A stretch of DNA of 11,149 bases, taken from positions 1 through 11,149 of the forward strand of contig DUJZ01000044.1 of the NCBI GenBank assembly GCA_013329565.1. The letters are read 5' to 3'. Source of the DNA: Methanomassiliicoccales archaeon. Lineage in GTDB: Archaea > Thermoplasmatota > Thermoplasmata > Methanomassiliicoccales > UBA472. Position 1 is the stretch's first letter. Every line of letters begins with the position of its first letter. The notes beneath the pieces were generated by a model, which saw only the letters and a list, made by a program, of their open reading frames with translations, was not told the origin of the DNA and ran no database searches. Below, piece after piece: positions 1-6,850 of the stretch. Position numbers and translations under genes: made by a program.

Positions 1-228
<228 letters not shown>

Positions 229-266
229 ACCATCGTGGCGACGGGCGTGAACGCCCTCCAGTAACC

Positions 267-273
267 TTTATCT
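267..273 (+). promoter_or_regulatory. Possible TATA box upstream of the broken hydrolase gene
   Basis: An AT-rich TTTATCT stands in an otherwise GC-rich stretch, 38 bases after the dehydrogenase stop. Transcription would be expected about 25 bases downstream, near 292-296. An ATG at 291 and a better-looking one at 396 are both in the frame of the downstream gene. The match is weak and single, so this is tentative. The rest of 229-395 holds nothing else I can support. Confidence 0.3.
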
Positions 274-395
274 ACCATCGCACCCAACCAATGCTCGGGC
301 TTTTATGGCGAGAAGCTCCGAGCTGGTCTCCGGTCCATCCTTTTCTGGCGACCGATCCCACACGAGGCTTCAGCAAGTCCTGGTACAACAGTGAC

Positions 396-869
396 ATGGA
401 AAAGTTGAAGGAGGTCCATGTCAGCCGGGACGAGAAAGAGGCGATGCTGTCCGAGGCTATGGGCCAATGGTGGCTGGGGGCCATCGGGACGATGATGAAG
501 ACCATGGGGCCGGAGGCCACGATGAAGGCCTACGGGCCGACCATGAGGCAGATCGGCCGCGATCGGGCCAGCCGCTTCATAAAGGAAAAGGGGTACAAAG
601 GTCACGATGTCATGGCCACCGCCTCGGTCATCCGGATATGGGAGAAGATGATGGGCATCGAGGGCCAGTTTCTGGAAGCCTCTACCGGCCGGGTGGTGTT
701 CAGGAACACCAAGTGCCCATTGTCCGGAACCGTGCCGCAAGCCAGACCCTCTCTGGAATACGCTATGTGAGGATATCTGGGCGTGATCAGTCCCTGAGAT
801 CGTTTCATGCCCGATCAGGTCATGACCAAAGGGGACCATTACTGCGAGTGGGACATCGAGAAGAAGTAA
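396..869 (+). pseudogene. L-2-amino-thiazoline-4-carboxylic acid hydrolase-like protein, disrupted
   Basis: The N-terminal part (MEKLKEVHVSRDEKEAML from ATG 396, running to the CPL at 714-722) and the C-terminal part (MTKGDHYCEWDIEKK, 822-866, stop 867-869) resemble the start and end of small ATC-hydrolase-like proteins, which carry a CP motif in the middle and a GD..CE motif at the end. They share one frame, but that frame has TGA at 768 and 795. The next frame gives a more family-like middle, CRKPDPLWNTLCEDIWA (733-783). That reading needs one extra base near 723, a TGA at 784 (one change from CGA) and one missing base near 821. Either way it cannot be read straight through. I see no ribosome site before ATG 396. 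An open extension to ATG 291 exists but does not look conserved. Enzyme activity of such archaeal homologues is unknown. Sequencing error is the main alternative to gene decay. Confidence 0.65.
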
Positions 870-906
870 AGGGGCCTAGAGATCGATAGGAAGATCGGGG
901 CGCCTG

Positions 907-938
907 CCGAGGGCCAAAGCTTCGGGTTGCCTTTTTTT
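907..938 (+). terminator. Hairpin followed by T-run
   Basis: CCGAGG (907-912) can pair with CTTCGG (920-925, one G-U pair) around a 7-base loop, and seven Ts follow at 932-938. Archaeal RNA polymerase stops at T-runs, so the run alone may suffice. It sits 63 bases past the broken hydrolase gene and upstream of trkA, insulating the potassium operon. Confidence 0.5.
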
Positions 939-1022
939 ACAAGCGCATTCAGGTTCCAGCAATAGGTTATTAGTCCCGTATGGAATTTAGGTCCATCTAT
1001 TCGATTTGCGGAGAGTTGATGG

Positions 1023-2369
1023 ATGCACGTTATCGTTGTAGGCGCAGGCAATGTTGGCTATACGATTGCCAGGATGCTTTCCAAGCAGCACTCTGTATTG
1101 GTCATAGAGGACGATCTCAAGCGTTACGACTACGTGGTCAATCATCTCAACGTAGGGGCATTGAACGGCAACGGCGCCAGCCCTAAGGTGCTCAGGAGCG
1201 TCATCAACGAGGATTCCAATCTATTGCTGGCGGTCACGGAGAGGGACGAGACCAACATCTTCACCTGCATGATAGCCAAGCAGTTCAACCCTAAGCTGGT
1301 CACTGTCGCTAGAGTTCGCAATCCCGATTATATCGAGGGGGCGATGGCCTCCAAGTTCCTGAACGTCGACCATATAATCTCGCCGGAATACCTCACCGCC
1401 GAGAAGCTCTTGCGCATCGCGCTTCTGGAGAACGCCGTAGGGGTGGAGAGCATCCCCTCCCTGAACGTAGAGCTGGCGATGTTCAAGGTCAGCGGGAGGA
1501 AGGAGGGCGTGGTGATGGTGCCTTTGCGGGAGCTTCCCATCCCGGAGGAATGCAAGATACTCATCATCCATCGCGGCAAGCAGATAATCGTTCCTACCGT
1601 CAACGACGTCCTCATGAAGGGCGATGAGGTCACCATCGTAGGGAAAGGTCAAGCGGTCGCCAACTTCAACAGGATGTTGGGCATCCTGAGAGAGACCAGG
1701 GACGTGGTCATCATCGGAGGAGGGATAGTGGGCGAGCATCTCGCTACCCTGCTCGAGAAGGAGAAGCTATCTATAAAGCTGATCGAGAACGACGAGGATC
1801 GCTGCCGCATCCTTGCCAAAAAGCTCACCAGGACGGTCATCATCAACGACAACGGCTCCGACCCGTCCGTGCTGAGGAACGAGAACGTGAGCATGGCCGA
1901 CGTTCTCATTTGCGCCACGGAGAACGAGGAGGACAATCTCCTGGCATCCCTCATCGGTAAGCACCTAGGTGTGTCCAAGGTCATCTCTCGGTATTCCAAG
2001 AGGGAGTACGAGGAGATATTCGGCATGAGCGGCATCGACGCTTCGGTCGGCTATTATCATGTGGTGGCCAACGAGATCATCAAGGAGACGGTGCACGACT
2101 ACGAGGTGATGCTCCTCCTGGAGAAGTTCTCCGAGGAGTTCTTCGACCTGAAGGTCACGGCGGGAAGCCGGATCGTCGGCAAGAAGATCGCCGACATCGA
2201 CATGCCCAAGATGTCCGCCATCGCCTTGGTGGTCAAGGATGGCAAGGCGCTCATCCCCTCCCCCGAAACGGTCATCGAGGAAGGGGACAAGGTGTTCATT
2301 TACGCGTTGCAGTCGGCCATAGCCAAGCTGGAGTGGATGTTCAAGGCCAACATACCTATGGGACCCTAG
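1023..2369 (+). CDS. trkA: Trk potassium uptake system regulatory subunit TrkA
   Basis: 448 residues, the normal length for a two-repeat TrkA. This is the cytosolic NAD(H)/nucleotide-binding gating ring that controls the TrkH channel. Repeat 1 has a Rossmann glycine motif GAGNVG (residues 7-12) with acidic E29/D30 ending the second strand. Its TrkA-C (RCK-C) subdomain lies at about 140-220. Repeat 2 has GGGIVG (232-237) with E255, and a second TrkA-C at about 365-440. Start: ATG 1023 puts the first strand directly at the N-terminus and has GGAG at 1010-1013 with a 9-base spacer. An ATG at 1019 is out of frame. A possible TATA-like stretch is GGTTATTA at 965-972 (weak). The TrkH gene follows after 9 bases, so the two are cotranscribed. 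Confidence 0.96.
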   Translation: MHVIVVGAGNVGYTIARMLSKQHSVLVIEDDLKRYDYVVNHLNVGALNGNGASPKVLRSVINEDSNLLLAVTERDETNIFTCMIAKQFNPKLVTVARVRNPDYIEGAMASKFLNVDHIISPEYLTAEKLLRIALLENAVGVESIPSLNVELAMFKVSGRKEGVVMVPLRELPIPEECKILIIHRGKQIIVPTVNDVLMKGDEVTIVGKGQAVANFNRMLGILRETRDVVIIGGGIVGEHLATLLEKEKLSIKLIENDEDRCRILAKKLTRTVIINDNGSDPSVLRNENVSMADVLICATENEEDNLLASLIGKHLGVSKVISRYSKREYEEIFGMSGIDASVGYYHVVANEIIKETVHDYEVMLLLEKFSEEFFDLKVTAGSRIVGKKIADIDMPKMSAIALVVKDGKALIPSPETVIEEGDKVFIYALQSAIAKLEWMFKANIPMGP

Positions 2370-2378
2370 GGGGCGCAG

Positions 2379-3944
2379 ATGACCTCTTTCTATTGTAAGG
2401 TTAGGAGATGGTTCGGCCAGCTGTCCTATTACTTCGACCGCCTGAACGTGGACGTGAGCAGCGTCTTCGACAAAGTGGCCCGCAAGGAGAGCGCCATCCC
2501 GCACATCTTCGGGGTCTTGATGATCTACATGTCCATCGCCCTGGTCTTCCCCTATCTTGTGGCATCGTACTACGGGGAGGACCCCCGGCCTTGGATATTT
2601 CCGCTACTGCTGTGTCTCATCAGTGGCCTCCTGCTCCTGTTGCGTTATCGTTCGCCCGAGAACACCAGGCCGACCGAGGCCATGTTCGTGGTGGCCACCG
2701 GATGGCTTGCGCTCACGGTCATGGGCGCCATCCCCTTCGTGATGTATGGGATGGGCGTGGTCGACGCCATATTCGAGACCATGAGCGGCTTCACAACCAC
2801 CGGTTCCAGCATTATGATCGACATAGAATCATGGCCCAAGAGCATCCTTTTCTGGCGCAGCTTCACGCAGTGGCTAGGCGGAGCTGGGATCATCATGATA
2901 TTCGTTACCGTCCTGCCCATGTTGGGTGTGGGCGGCCGCAACCTGTTCAAGAACGAGTTCCCGGGCTTGGACGTTCAAAACTTTTCTGCCCGCATCCAGG
3001 AGGAGGCGCGCAAGTTCCACTACATATACGGTTCCCTCTCCGTTATCATGCTCGTGCTCCTGTTGTTCACTGGGATAGGAATCTTCGATTCTTTCTGTGT
3101 GATGTTTTCGGGTATGTCGACCGGAGGTTTTTCCCCTCATTCGGCCAGCATAGCATACTATGCTTCATCGGAGGTCGAATGGATAGTGATCTTCTTCATG
3201 TTCATGTCAGGGGTCAATTTCTATCTACATTTCCAGGCCACGGTTACCCGAAACCTCAGCACCTATTGGAAGAGCTCGGAGTTCAAGATCTATGTTCTGT
3301 TGATAGCTGTGAGTACGGCCATAGTGGCCTTCGTCATGTGGGACAAGGCCTTCAATGAACTCGAATATGCGATACGGACTTCCATGTTCCAGGTGGTGAA
3401 CGTTCTGACCGCGACCGGATTCGCCACAGCGGATTTTGTCACCTGGGACAAAGGGATCGTGTTCCTTCTCTTTGCCCTGATGATCATCGGCGGTTGCACC
3501 GGTTCGACCGCGGGGGGCATCAAGGTCGCTCGTTTCTTCCTTTCAAGGGAGTTCATCGCCTCTGCCCTGCATAAGACCGTCCATCCCCGCTCGATCTTCA
3601 CCGTCAAGATCGATGGCAGGCCGTTGAGCCAAGAGGCCATGTCCTCAGTTATAGCCATGGTCATGTGCTATCTCGCCACCGCCTTGGTCGCGGTCGTAGC
3701 TCTCATCCTATTAGGAATAGACCCGGCCACCTCCATGAGCGCGGCGGTGGCCACATTATCGAACGCAGGTCCCGGTATAGGTATAATAGGGCCTTATGGT
3801 TCGTTCGGGATGTTGCCCGACGCGGCCAAGCTCGTCCTGACCTTCACCATGTGGGCCGGCCGTCTGGAATTCATATCGGTGCTGGTGCTTTTCACACCGG
3901 TCTTCTGGCGCGAGCTCATGCGGTACCGGGAGAAGTACGTCTGA
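2379..3944 (+). CDS. trkH: Trk potassium uptake system membrane subunit TrkH
   Basis: 521-residue polytopic membrane protein of the TrkH/KtrB superfamily, the potassium-translocating pore. All four pore-loop filter segments are present with their glycines: TTTGSS (139-144), STGGFS (247-252), TATGFAT (344-350) and SNAGPGIG (461-468). GGCTGSTAGGIK (371-382) and MWAGRLEF (491-498) are further conserved TrkH blocks. The extra N-terminal hydrophobic pair (about 43-90) fits TrkH rather than KtrB. The purine-rich AGGGGG at 2368-2373 overlaps the trkA stop and lies 5 bases from ATG 2379, consistent with coupled translation of channel and gating ring. It ends 10 bases before the stop codon of the convergent phosphate transporter gene. 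Confidence 0.96.
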   Translation: MTSFYCKVRRWFGQLSYYFDRLNVDVSSVFDKVARKESAIPHIFGVLMIYMSIALVFPYLVASYYGEDPRPWIFPLLLCLISGLLLLLRYRSPENTRPTEAMFVVATGWLALTVMGAIPFVMYGMGVVDAIFETMSGFTTTGSSIMIDIESWPKSILFWRSFTQWLGGAGIIMIFVTVLPMLGVGGRNLFKNEFPGLDVQNFSARIQEEARKFHYIYGSLSVIMLVLLLFTGIGIFDSFCVMFSGMSTGGFSPHSASIAYYASSEVEWIVIFFMFMSGVNFYLHFQATVTRNLSTYWKSSEFKIYVLLIAVSTAIVAFVMWDKAFNELEYAIRTSMFQVVNVLTATGFATADFVTWDKGIVFLLFALMIIGGCTGSTAGGIKVARFFLSREFIASALHKTVHPRSIFTVKIDGRPLSQEAMSSVIAMVMCYLATALVAVVALILLGIDPATSMSAAVATLSNAGPGIGIIGPYGSFGMLPDAAKLVLTFTMWAGRLEFISVLVLFTPVFWRELMRYREKYV

Positions 3945-3954
3945 GCTCGTCTCA

Positions 3955-5580
3955 TCATGTCCGGGAAGAGGCTATGCTGGCGTAATCAGTGGCTATCGCC
4001 GCCAGCTCACGCACCTTCTCATTGGCCGATTCCATGATGGTAAGCAGCTCCAGCAATGTGGAATCGGACGGTATCTTGGCGTCCTTCATCCTCTCCAGAT
4101 GTTCGCGGTAGATGAGATTGATCCGGGCGTTCATGGCCGTGGTGCCGTTCTTTATGGTCGCCTTGGTCTCCTCGTTCACTTTCAGTACCTCCTCGCCAAG
4201 CAGCTCCAGATTGTCCTTCAGGATCCCGTATACGCTGGCCAGCTGCTCCAGTTGTTCCTTTGGAACGTCACGTCCCTTCTCCCGGTAGCTGGTGGCCACG
4301 TCCCCAATGTCCTCCGCTTGGTCCCCCAGCCTCTCCAGCAGGTTCGACATCCTCACCAGCAACGTCGTCCGTTGTCCATCTTCTTCCTTCAGGGACCGAC
4401 GTGACATCCCGAGGATGGCGTCCTCGATCTGGTCGTCCAAGTAGTCGTTCAAGGATTCCAGCTTGGACACCTTCTGAACGGCCTTGGTCCCCCCGTCGGA
4501 GAGGGACGAGAAGGACGTGTCCAGCAGTTTCTTGGTGACCTCCAGGCCGTGCCCCAGTTCCTGTTCTATCAAACGGAACGCTTGATCATTGTCCTCCGGC
4601 AGCTCCTTGGTCAGGAACTTCGGACGGAATAGCACTTCCTTCTCTTCTCCCGGGACGACCCTCACCACCACCTTCTGGAACTGCTTGATGATCACCAGGA
4701 ATATGAAGGCCGTGACCACGTTAAAGATGAGATGAGCGTTGGCCACCTGCTGGCCCACGTCCGGGGTAAGGTCGACGACGACCGTGGCCAGCAGTCCCGC
4801 CAGGGGGATGAAGATCAGCACCCCGCCAACATTGAACAGAAAGTGCGCCGTCGCCGCCCGGCGGGCCCAGAGGTCCATCTTGGCCGAGGCGAACAGCGTG
4901 GTCGTGGTGCTTCCGATGTTCGCTCCCAGCAGAACGGGGATGGCTTGTTCCAGGGTCAACAGACCGCTGGACGCCAGCACCACCATCAGGCCAGAGGTCA
5001 CCGAGCTGGACTGCACGGCGGTGGTGAACAGCACGCCTACCAGCAAGGCGATCAGGAAATTGTCCAGATTGGATATCAGCGAGATGATCTGGGGGTCCTC
5101 CCTTATGGGGTCGAGCGAGCCGGATATCAGCTGCAGGCCGAAGAACACCAGACCAAAGTAGAACAACGGTTTTCCGATGAACTTGTAACGGCCGCCGATA
5201 AGGCCCCAGACGAAACCGACCAGTATGAAGAGCGGGCCGAAGGAGGTCAGCTTGAAGGCCACCAGCTGAGCGGTGACGGTGGTTCCGATATTGGCCCCGA
5301 TGATCACTCCCAGGCTGGAAGCGAAGGATATCGTGCCGGCGTTGACCAGGCTGACGGCGATGACGGTGGTGGCGGCGCTGGATTGCACGGTGGCTGTCAA
5401 CAACGCGCCGAAAGCAGCCCCCCTCCAACGGTCCTTGGTCAGCCTTCCCAGGGTCTCGCGGAAGCGCTCACCAACCGAATTGATGATCTCCTTGCTGAAG
5501 TTCTCTATCCCGTAAAGGAAAAGGATCAACCCAGGAACAATGGCGAACAGCAGATCCCAGGAAATGGCGGCCATCCACAA
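3955..5580 (-). CDS. Na/Pi cotransporter family protein with C-terminal PhoU-like domain
   Basis: 541 residues. The membrane part (about 1-305) has the two inverted repeats typical of the NptA/type II sodium-phosphate symporter family. Each carries the substrate-site QSS motif (TVQSSAATT at 65-72, AVQSSSVTSG at 188-197) followed by GANIGT (95-100) or GANIGS (219-224). Residues about 335-535 are a helical, charged PhoU-like tail, as in many prokaryotic members, probably cytosolic and regulatory. Expected role: sodium-driven phosphate movement across the cytoplasmic membrane. Start: TTG at 5580 has GGTGA 9 bases upstream, while ATG at 5574 would have it 15 bases away, so the TTG is slightly favoured; the difference is two residues. 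It runs divergently from the ferredoxin-like gene and convergently to trkH. Confidence 0.93.
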   Translation of the reverse strand: MWMAAISWDLLFAIVPGLILFLYGIENFSKEIINSVGERFRETLGRLTKDRWRGAAFGALLTATVQSSAATTVIAVSLVNAGTISFASSLGVIIGANIGTTVTAQLVAFKLTSFGPLFILVGFVWGLIGGRYKFIGKPLFYFGLVFFGLQLISGSLDPIREDPQIISLISNLDNFLIALLVGVLFTTAVQSSSVTSGLMVVLASSGLLTLEQAIPVLLGANIGSTTTTLFASAKMDLWARRAATAHFLFNVGGVLIFIPLAGLLATVVVDLTPDVGQQVANAHLIFNVVTAFIFLVIIKQFQKVVVRVVPGEEKEVLFRPKFLTKELPEDNDQAFRLIEQELGHGLEVTKKLLDTSFSSLSDGGTKAVQKVSKLESLNDYLDDQIEDAILGMSRRSLKEEDGQRTTLLVRMSNLLERLGDQAEDIGDVATSYREKGRDVPKEQLEQLASVYGILKDNLELLGEEVLKVNEETKATIKNGTTAMNARINLIYREHLERMKDAKIPSDSTLLELLTIMESANEKVRELAAIATDYASIASSRT

Positions 5581-5589
5581 TTCATATCT

Positions 5590-5594
5590 TCACC
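5590..5594 (-). promoter_or_regulatory. Ribosome binding site favouring a TTG start
   Basis: On the reverse strand GGTGA (5594 down to 5590) matches the archaeal 16S tail. It sits 9 bases before TTG 5580 and 15 bases before ATG 5574 of the phosphate transporter gene, so it supports the TTG start. Confidence 0.5.
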
Positions 5595-5650
5595 GGGTAG
5601 ATTACATTTCCGATGTTCTTCGTGACGTTGGGAGAGGGCAGAGCAAAACG

Positions 5651-5658
5651 CTTAAAAG
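5651..5658 (+). promoter_or_regulatory. TATA box of the ferredoxin-like gene
   Basis: CTTAAAAG is centred about 27 bases before ATG 5682. With archaeal spacing, transcription would begin at or next to the A of that ATG, giving a leaderless mRNA. No ribosome site precedes the ATG, which agrees. This also argues against the longer open frame that begins at 5613, because the box would then lie inside the gene. Confidence 0.65.
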
Positions 5659-5681
5659 GTCAGCTTCATGGAACGACCGCC

Positions 5682-6392
5682 ATGTCCATCAAGCGGAAGA
5701 TCATCAAGATCGACGAGGGCAAGTGCACCGGTTGCGGTGAATGCGTCCTGTCCTGCGCGGAGGGTGCAATAGTGATAGAGAACTGCAAGGCCAAGGTCAT
5801 CAAGGACATGTTCTGCGATGGATTGGGGGCCTGTCTCGGGCATTGTCCAGAGGGGGCGCTCTCGATAGAGGAGAGGGAGGCCGACCCGTTCGATGAGGGA
5901 GCAGCGAAAGAGCATGTGGGATCGAGCAAGAACCAGCCGCTCCAGGCATGCAGCTCCTCCCGGCCGATGATGATCATGCCTGATGCGGCACCAGCTGTTA
6001 CCGGGGACAACCCTTCTCAGCTGAGGAACTGGCCGATACAGTTGCACCTGGCTCCGGAGGTTACCCCGGCGTACAAGAACGCCTCGCTGCTCATCGCCGC
6101 CGACTGTACAGGTTTCTCCCTAGGCAATGTACAAAGGGACTTCATCGCCGGAAGGGTGGCTATCATCGGATGCCCGAAGCTGGACGACGTTCAGGCGTAC
6201 ATCGAGAAGTTGACCCGGATCTTCAAGAACAACGATATCAAGGACATCACCCTGATCCGCATGGAGGTGCCCTGCTGCGGCGGCCTTCAGCGAATGGTTC
6301 ACGAGGCGCTGAGGTCGAGCGGGAAGAGGCTGCCGCTCCAGGAGTTCATCGTGGAGCGCTACGGCGGAAAGGTGGCCAAGGTCACCGCTTAG
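5682..6392 (+). CDS. 4Fe-4S ferredoxin-type iron-sulfur binding protein
   Basis: 236 residues from ATG 5682, chosen because of the TATA box at 5651-5658 and because MSIKRKIIKIDEGKC is the usual N-terminus of this family. Motif 1 is C15-x2-C18-x2-C21-x3-C25. Motif 2 is C45-x5-C51-x3-C55-P, in which the second cysteine of a classic ferredoxin motif is leucine 48. The segment CDGLGACLGHCPEGAL followed by an EERE stretch is typical of a ferredoxin-like family common in anaerobic bacteria and archaea. After a variable linker (about 75-125), a conserved C-terminal domain carries C142 (ADCTGFS), C164 (GCPKLDD) and C198-C199 (EVPCCGG), which may bind metal or be redox active. Likely a soluble cytosolic electron carrier; partner unknown. 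It overlaps the convergent flavoprotein gene by 11 bases at the 3' ends. Confidence 0.9.
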   Translation: MSIKRKIIKIDEGKCTGCGECVLSCAEGAIVIENCKAKVIKDMFCDGLGACLGHCPEGALSIEEREADPFDEGAAKEHVGSSKNQPLQACSSSRPMMIMPDAAPAVTGDNPSQLRNWPIQLHLAPEVTPAYKNASLLIAADCTGFSLGNVQRDFIAGRVAIIGCPKLDDVQAYIEKLTRIFKNNDIKDITLIRMEVPCCGGLQRMVHEALRSSGKRLPLQEFIVERYGGKVAKVTA

Positions 6393-6840
6393 ACCGCTTA
6401 CCGTTCATCCTATCCACTTTTACCCTTATCGCAGCCGTTAGCGATAGGGAACGAGGGTCGAGATCGTACGGTCCCTCGGTGTAATGGGACATCAGGACCT
6501 CCAGTCCCTCCCTTACCTCTTTCTCGTCCAATAATATCGAGGCCGTGCCCCAGCCGATGACGCTCTCGTAGCTGGTGGACCAATGGCAGGCCTTTTCGCC
6601 TTTCACCAGACGCACGTCCGACTCCAGCTCGAAGCACACGTGGGGATCCTTCCTCAGGACGTCCAGCTTGCGGCCCTCCCTGGCGCAATGGAAGTACAGA
6701 CATCCGTCACGGTATCCGAAGTTCAACGGCACGATGTACGGCTCCCCGTCGTCCACCATCGCCAGCCTGCAGACCTCCGCCCTACGGATGACGTTCTCCA
6801 GCTCCACCGGGTCCTTGATCTCCCTCTCCGCCTTCCTCAT
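6382..6840 (-). CDS. Pyridoxamine 5'-phosphate oxidase family protein (NimA-like flavoprotein)
   Basis: 152 residues, a normal length for the split-barrel flavoprotein family to which nitroimidazole-resistance NimA proteins belong. Typical blocks: MRKAEREI at the N-terminus, VCRLAMVDDGEPYIVPLNFGY (23-43, strands of the FMN-binding barrel), LYFHCAREGRKLD (48-60), ACHWSTSYESVIGWG (84-98). Such proteins bind FMN (some bind heme or F420) in the cytosol and reduce small molecules; the natural substrate is unknown, so drug resistance should not be assumed. The start codon follows AGGTGA by 4 bases. It begins 4 bases after the metalloprotease stop, so the two are very likely cotranscribed, although nothing obvious links their functions. 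Confidence 0.9.
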   Translation of the reverse strand: MRKAEREIKDPVELENVIRRAEVCRLAMVDDGEPYIVPLNFGYRDGCLYFHCAREGRKLDVLRKDPHVCFELESDVRLVKGEKACHWSTSYESVIGWGTASILLDEKEVREGLEVLMSHYTEGPYDLDPRSLSLTAAIRVKVDRMNGKRSKR

Positions 6841-6844
6841 CTCC

Positions 6845-6850
6845 TCACCT
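6845..6850 (-). promoter_or_regulatory. Ribosome binding site overlapping the upstream stop codon
   Basis: AGGTGA on the reverse strand (6850 to 6845) contains the TGA stop of the metalloprotease gene (6847-6845) and lies 4 bases before ATG 6840 of the NimA-like gene. The arrangement suggests translational coupling. Confidence 0.7.

Noticed and set aside
418..498. Short frame starting at ATG 418 behind a good GGAGGT site (410-415)
   Set aside because: It is out of frame with the hydrolase-like gene and reaches a stop after about 26 codons with no sensible protein. The site is probably chance within the coding sequence.
768..797. The two in-frame TGA codons in the hydrolase-like gene as selenocysteine or another recoded residue
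   Set aside because: The residues around them (LEYAM, GYLGVISP) do not look like the family, whereas the neighbouring frame does. The hairpin after the gene shows no evident archaeal SECIS internal-loop pattern. Decay or sequencing error is simpler.
2408..3358. 316-codon forward open frame inside trkH in another frame
   Set aside because: Histidine- and arginine-rich, with no membrane segments. trkH in the other frame carries all four filter motifs.
4732..5625. 297-codon forward open frame opposite the phosphate transporter
   Set aside because: It lies wholly antisense to a well-conserved gene, has a low-complexity G/Q/D/E-rich composition and shows no recognisable domain. It is a by-product of high GC content.
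5613..5681. 23-residue N-terminal extension of the ferredoxin-like protein
   Set aside because: It contains the TATA box at 5651-5658, and the family normally begins near the first cysteine motif, so ATG 5682 is the likelier start.
6382..6840. NimA-like gene as a nitroimidazole resistance gene
   Set aside because: Family similarity does not establish the substrate. Chromosomal NimA-like flavoproteins are common in anaerobes without known resistance.
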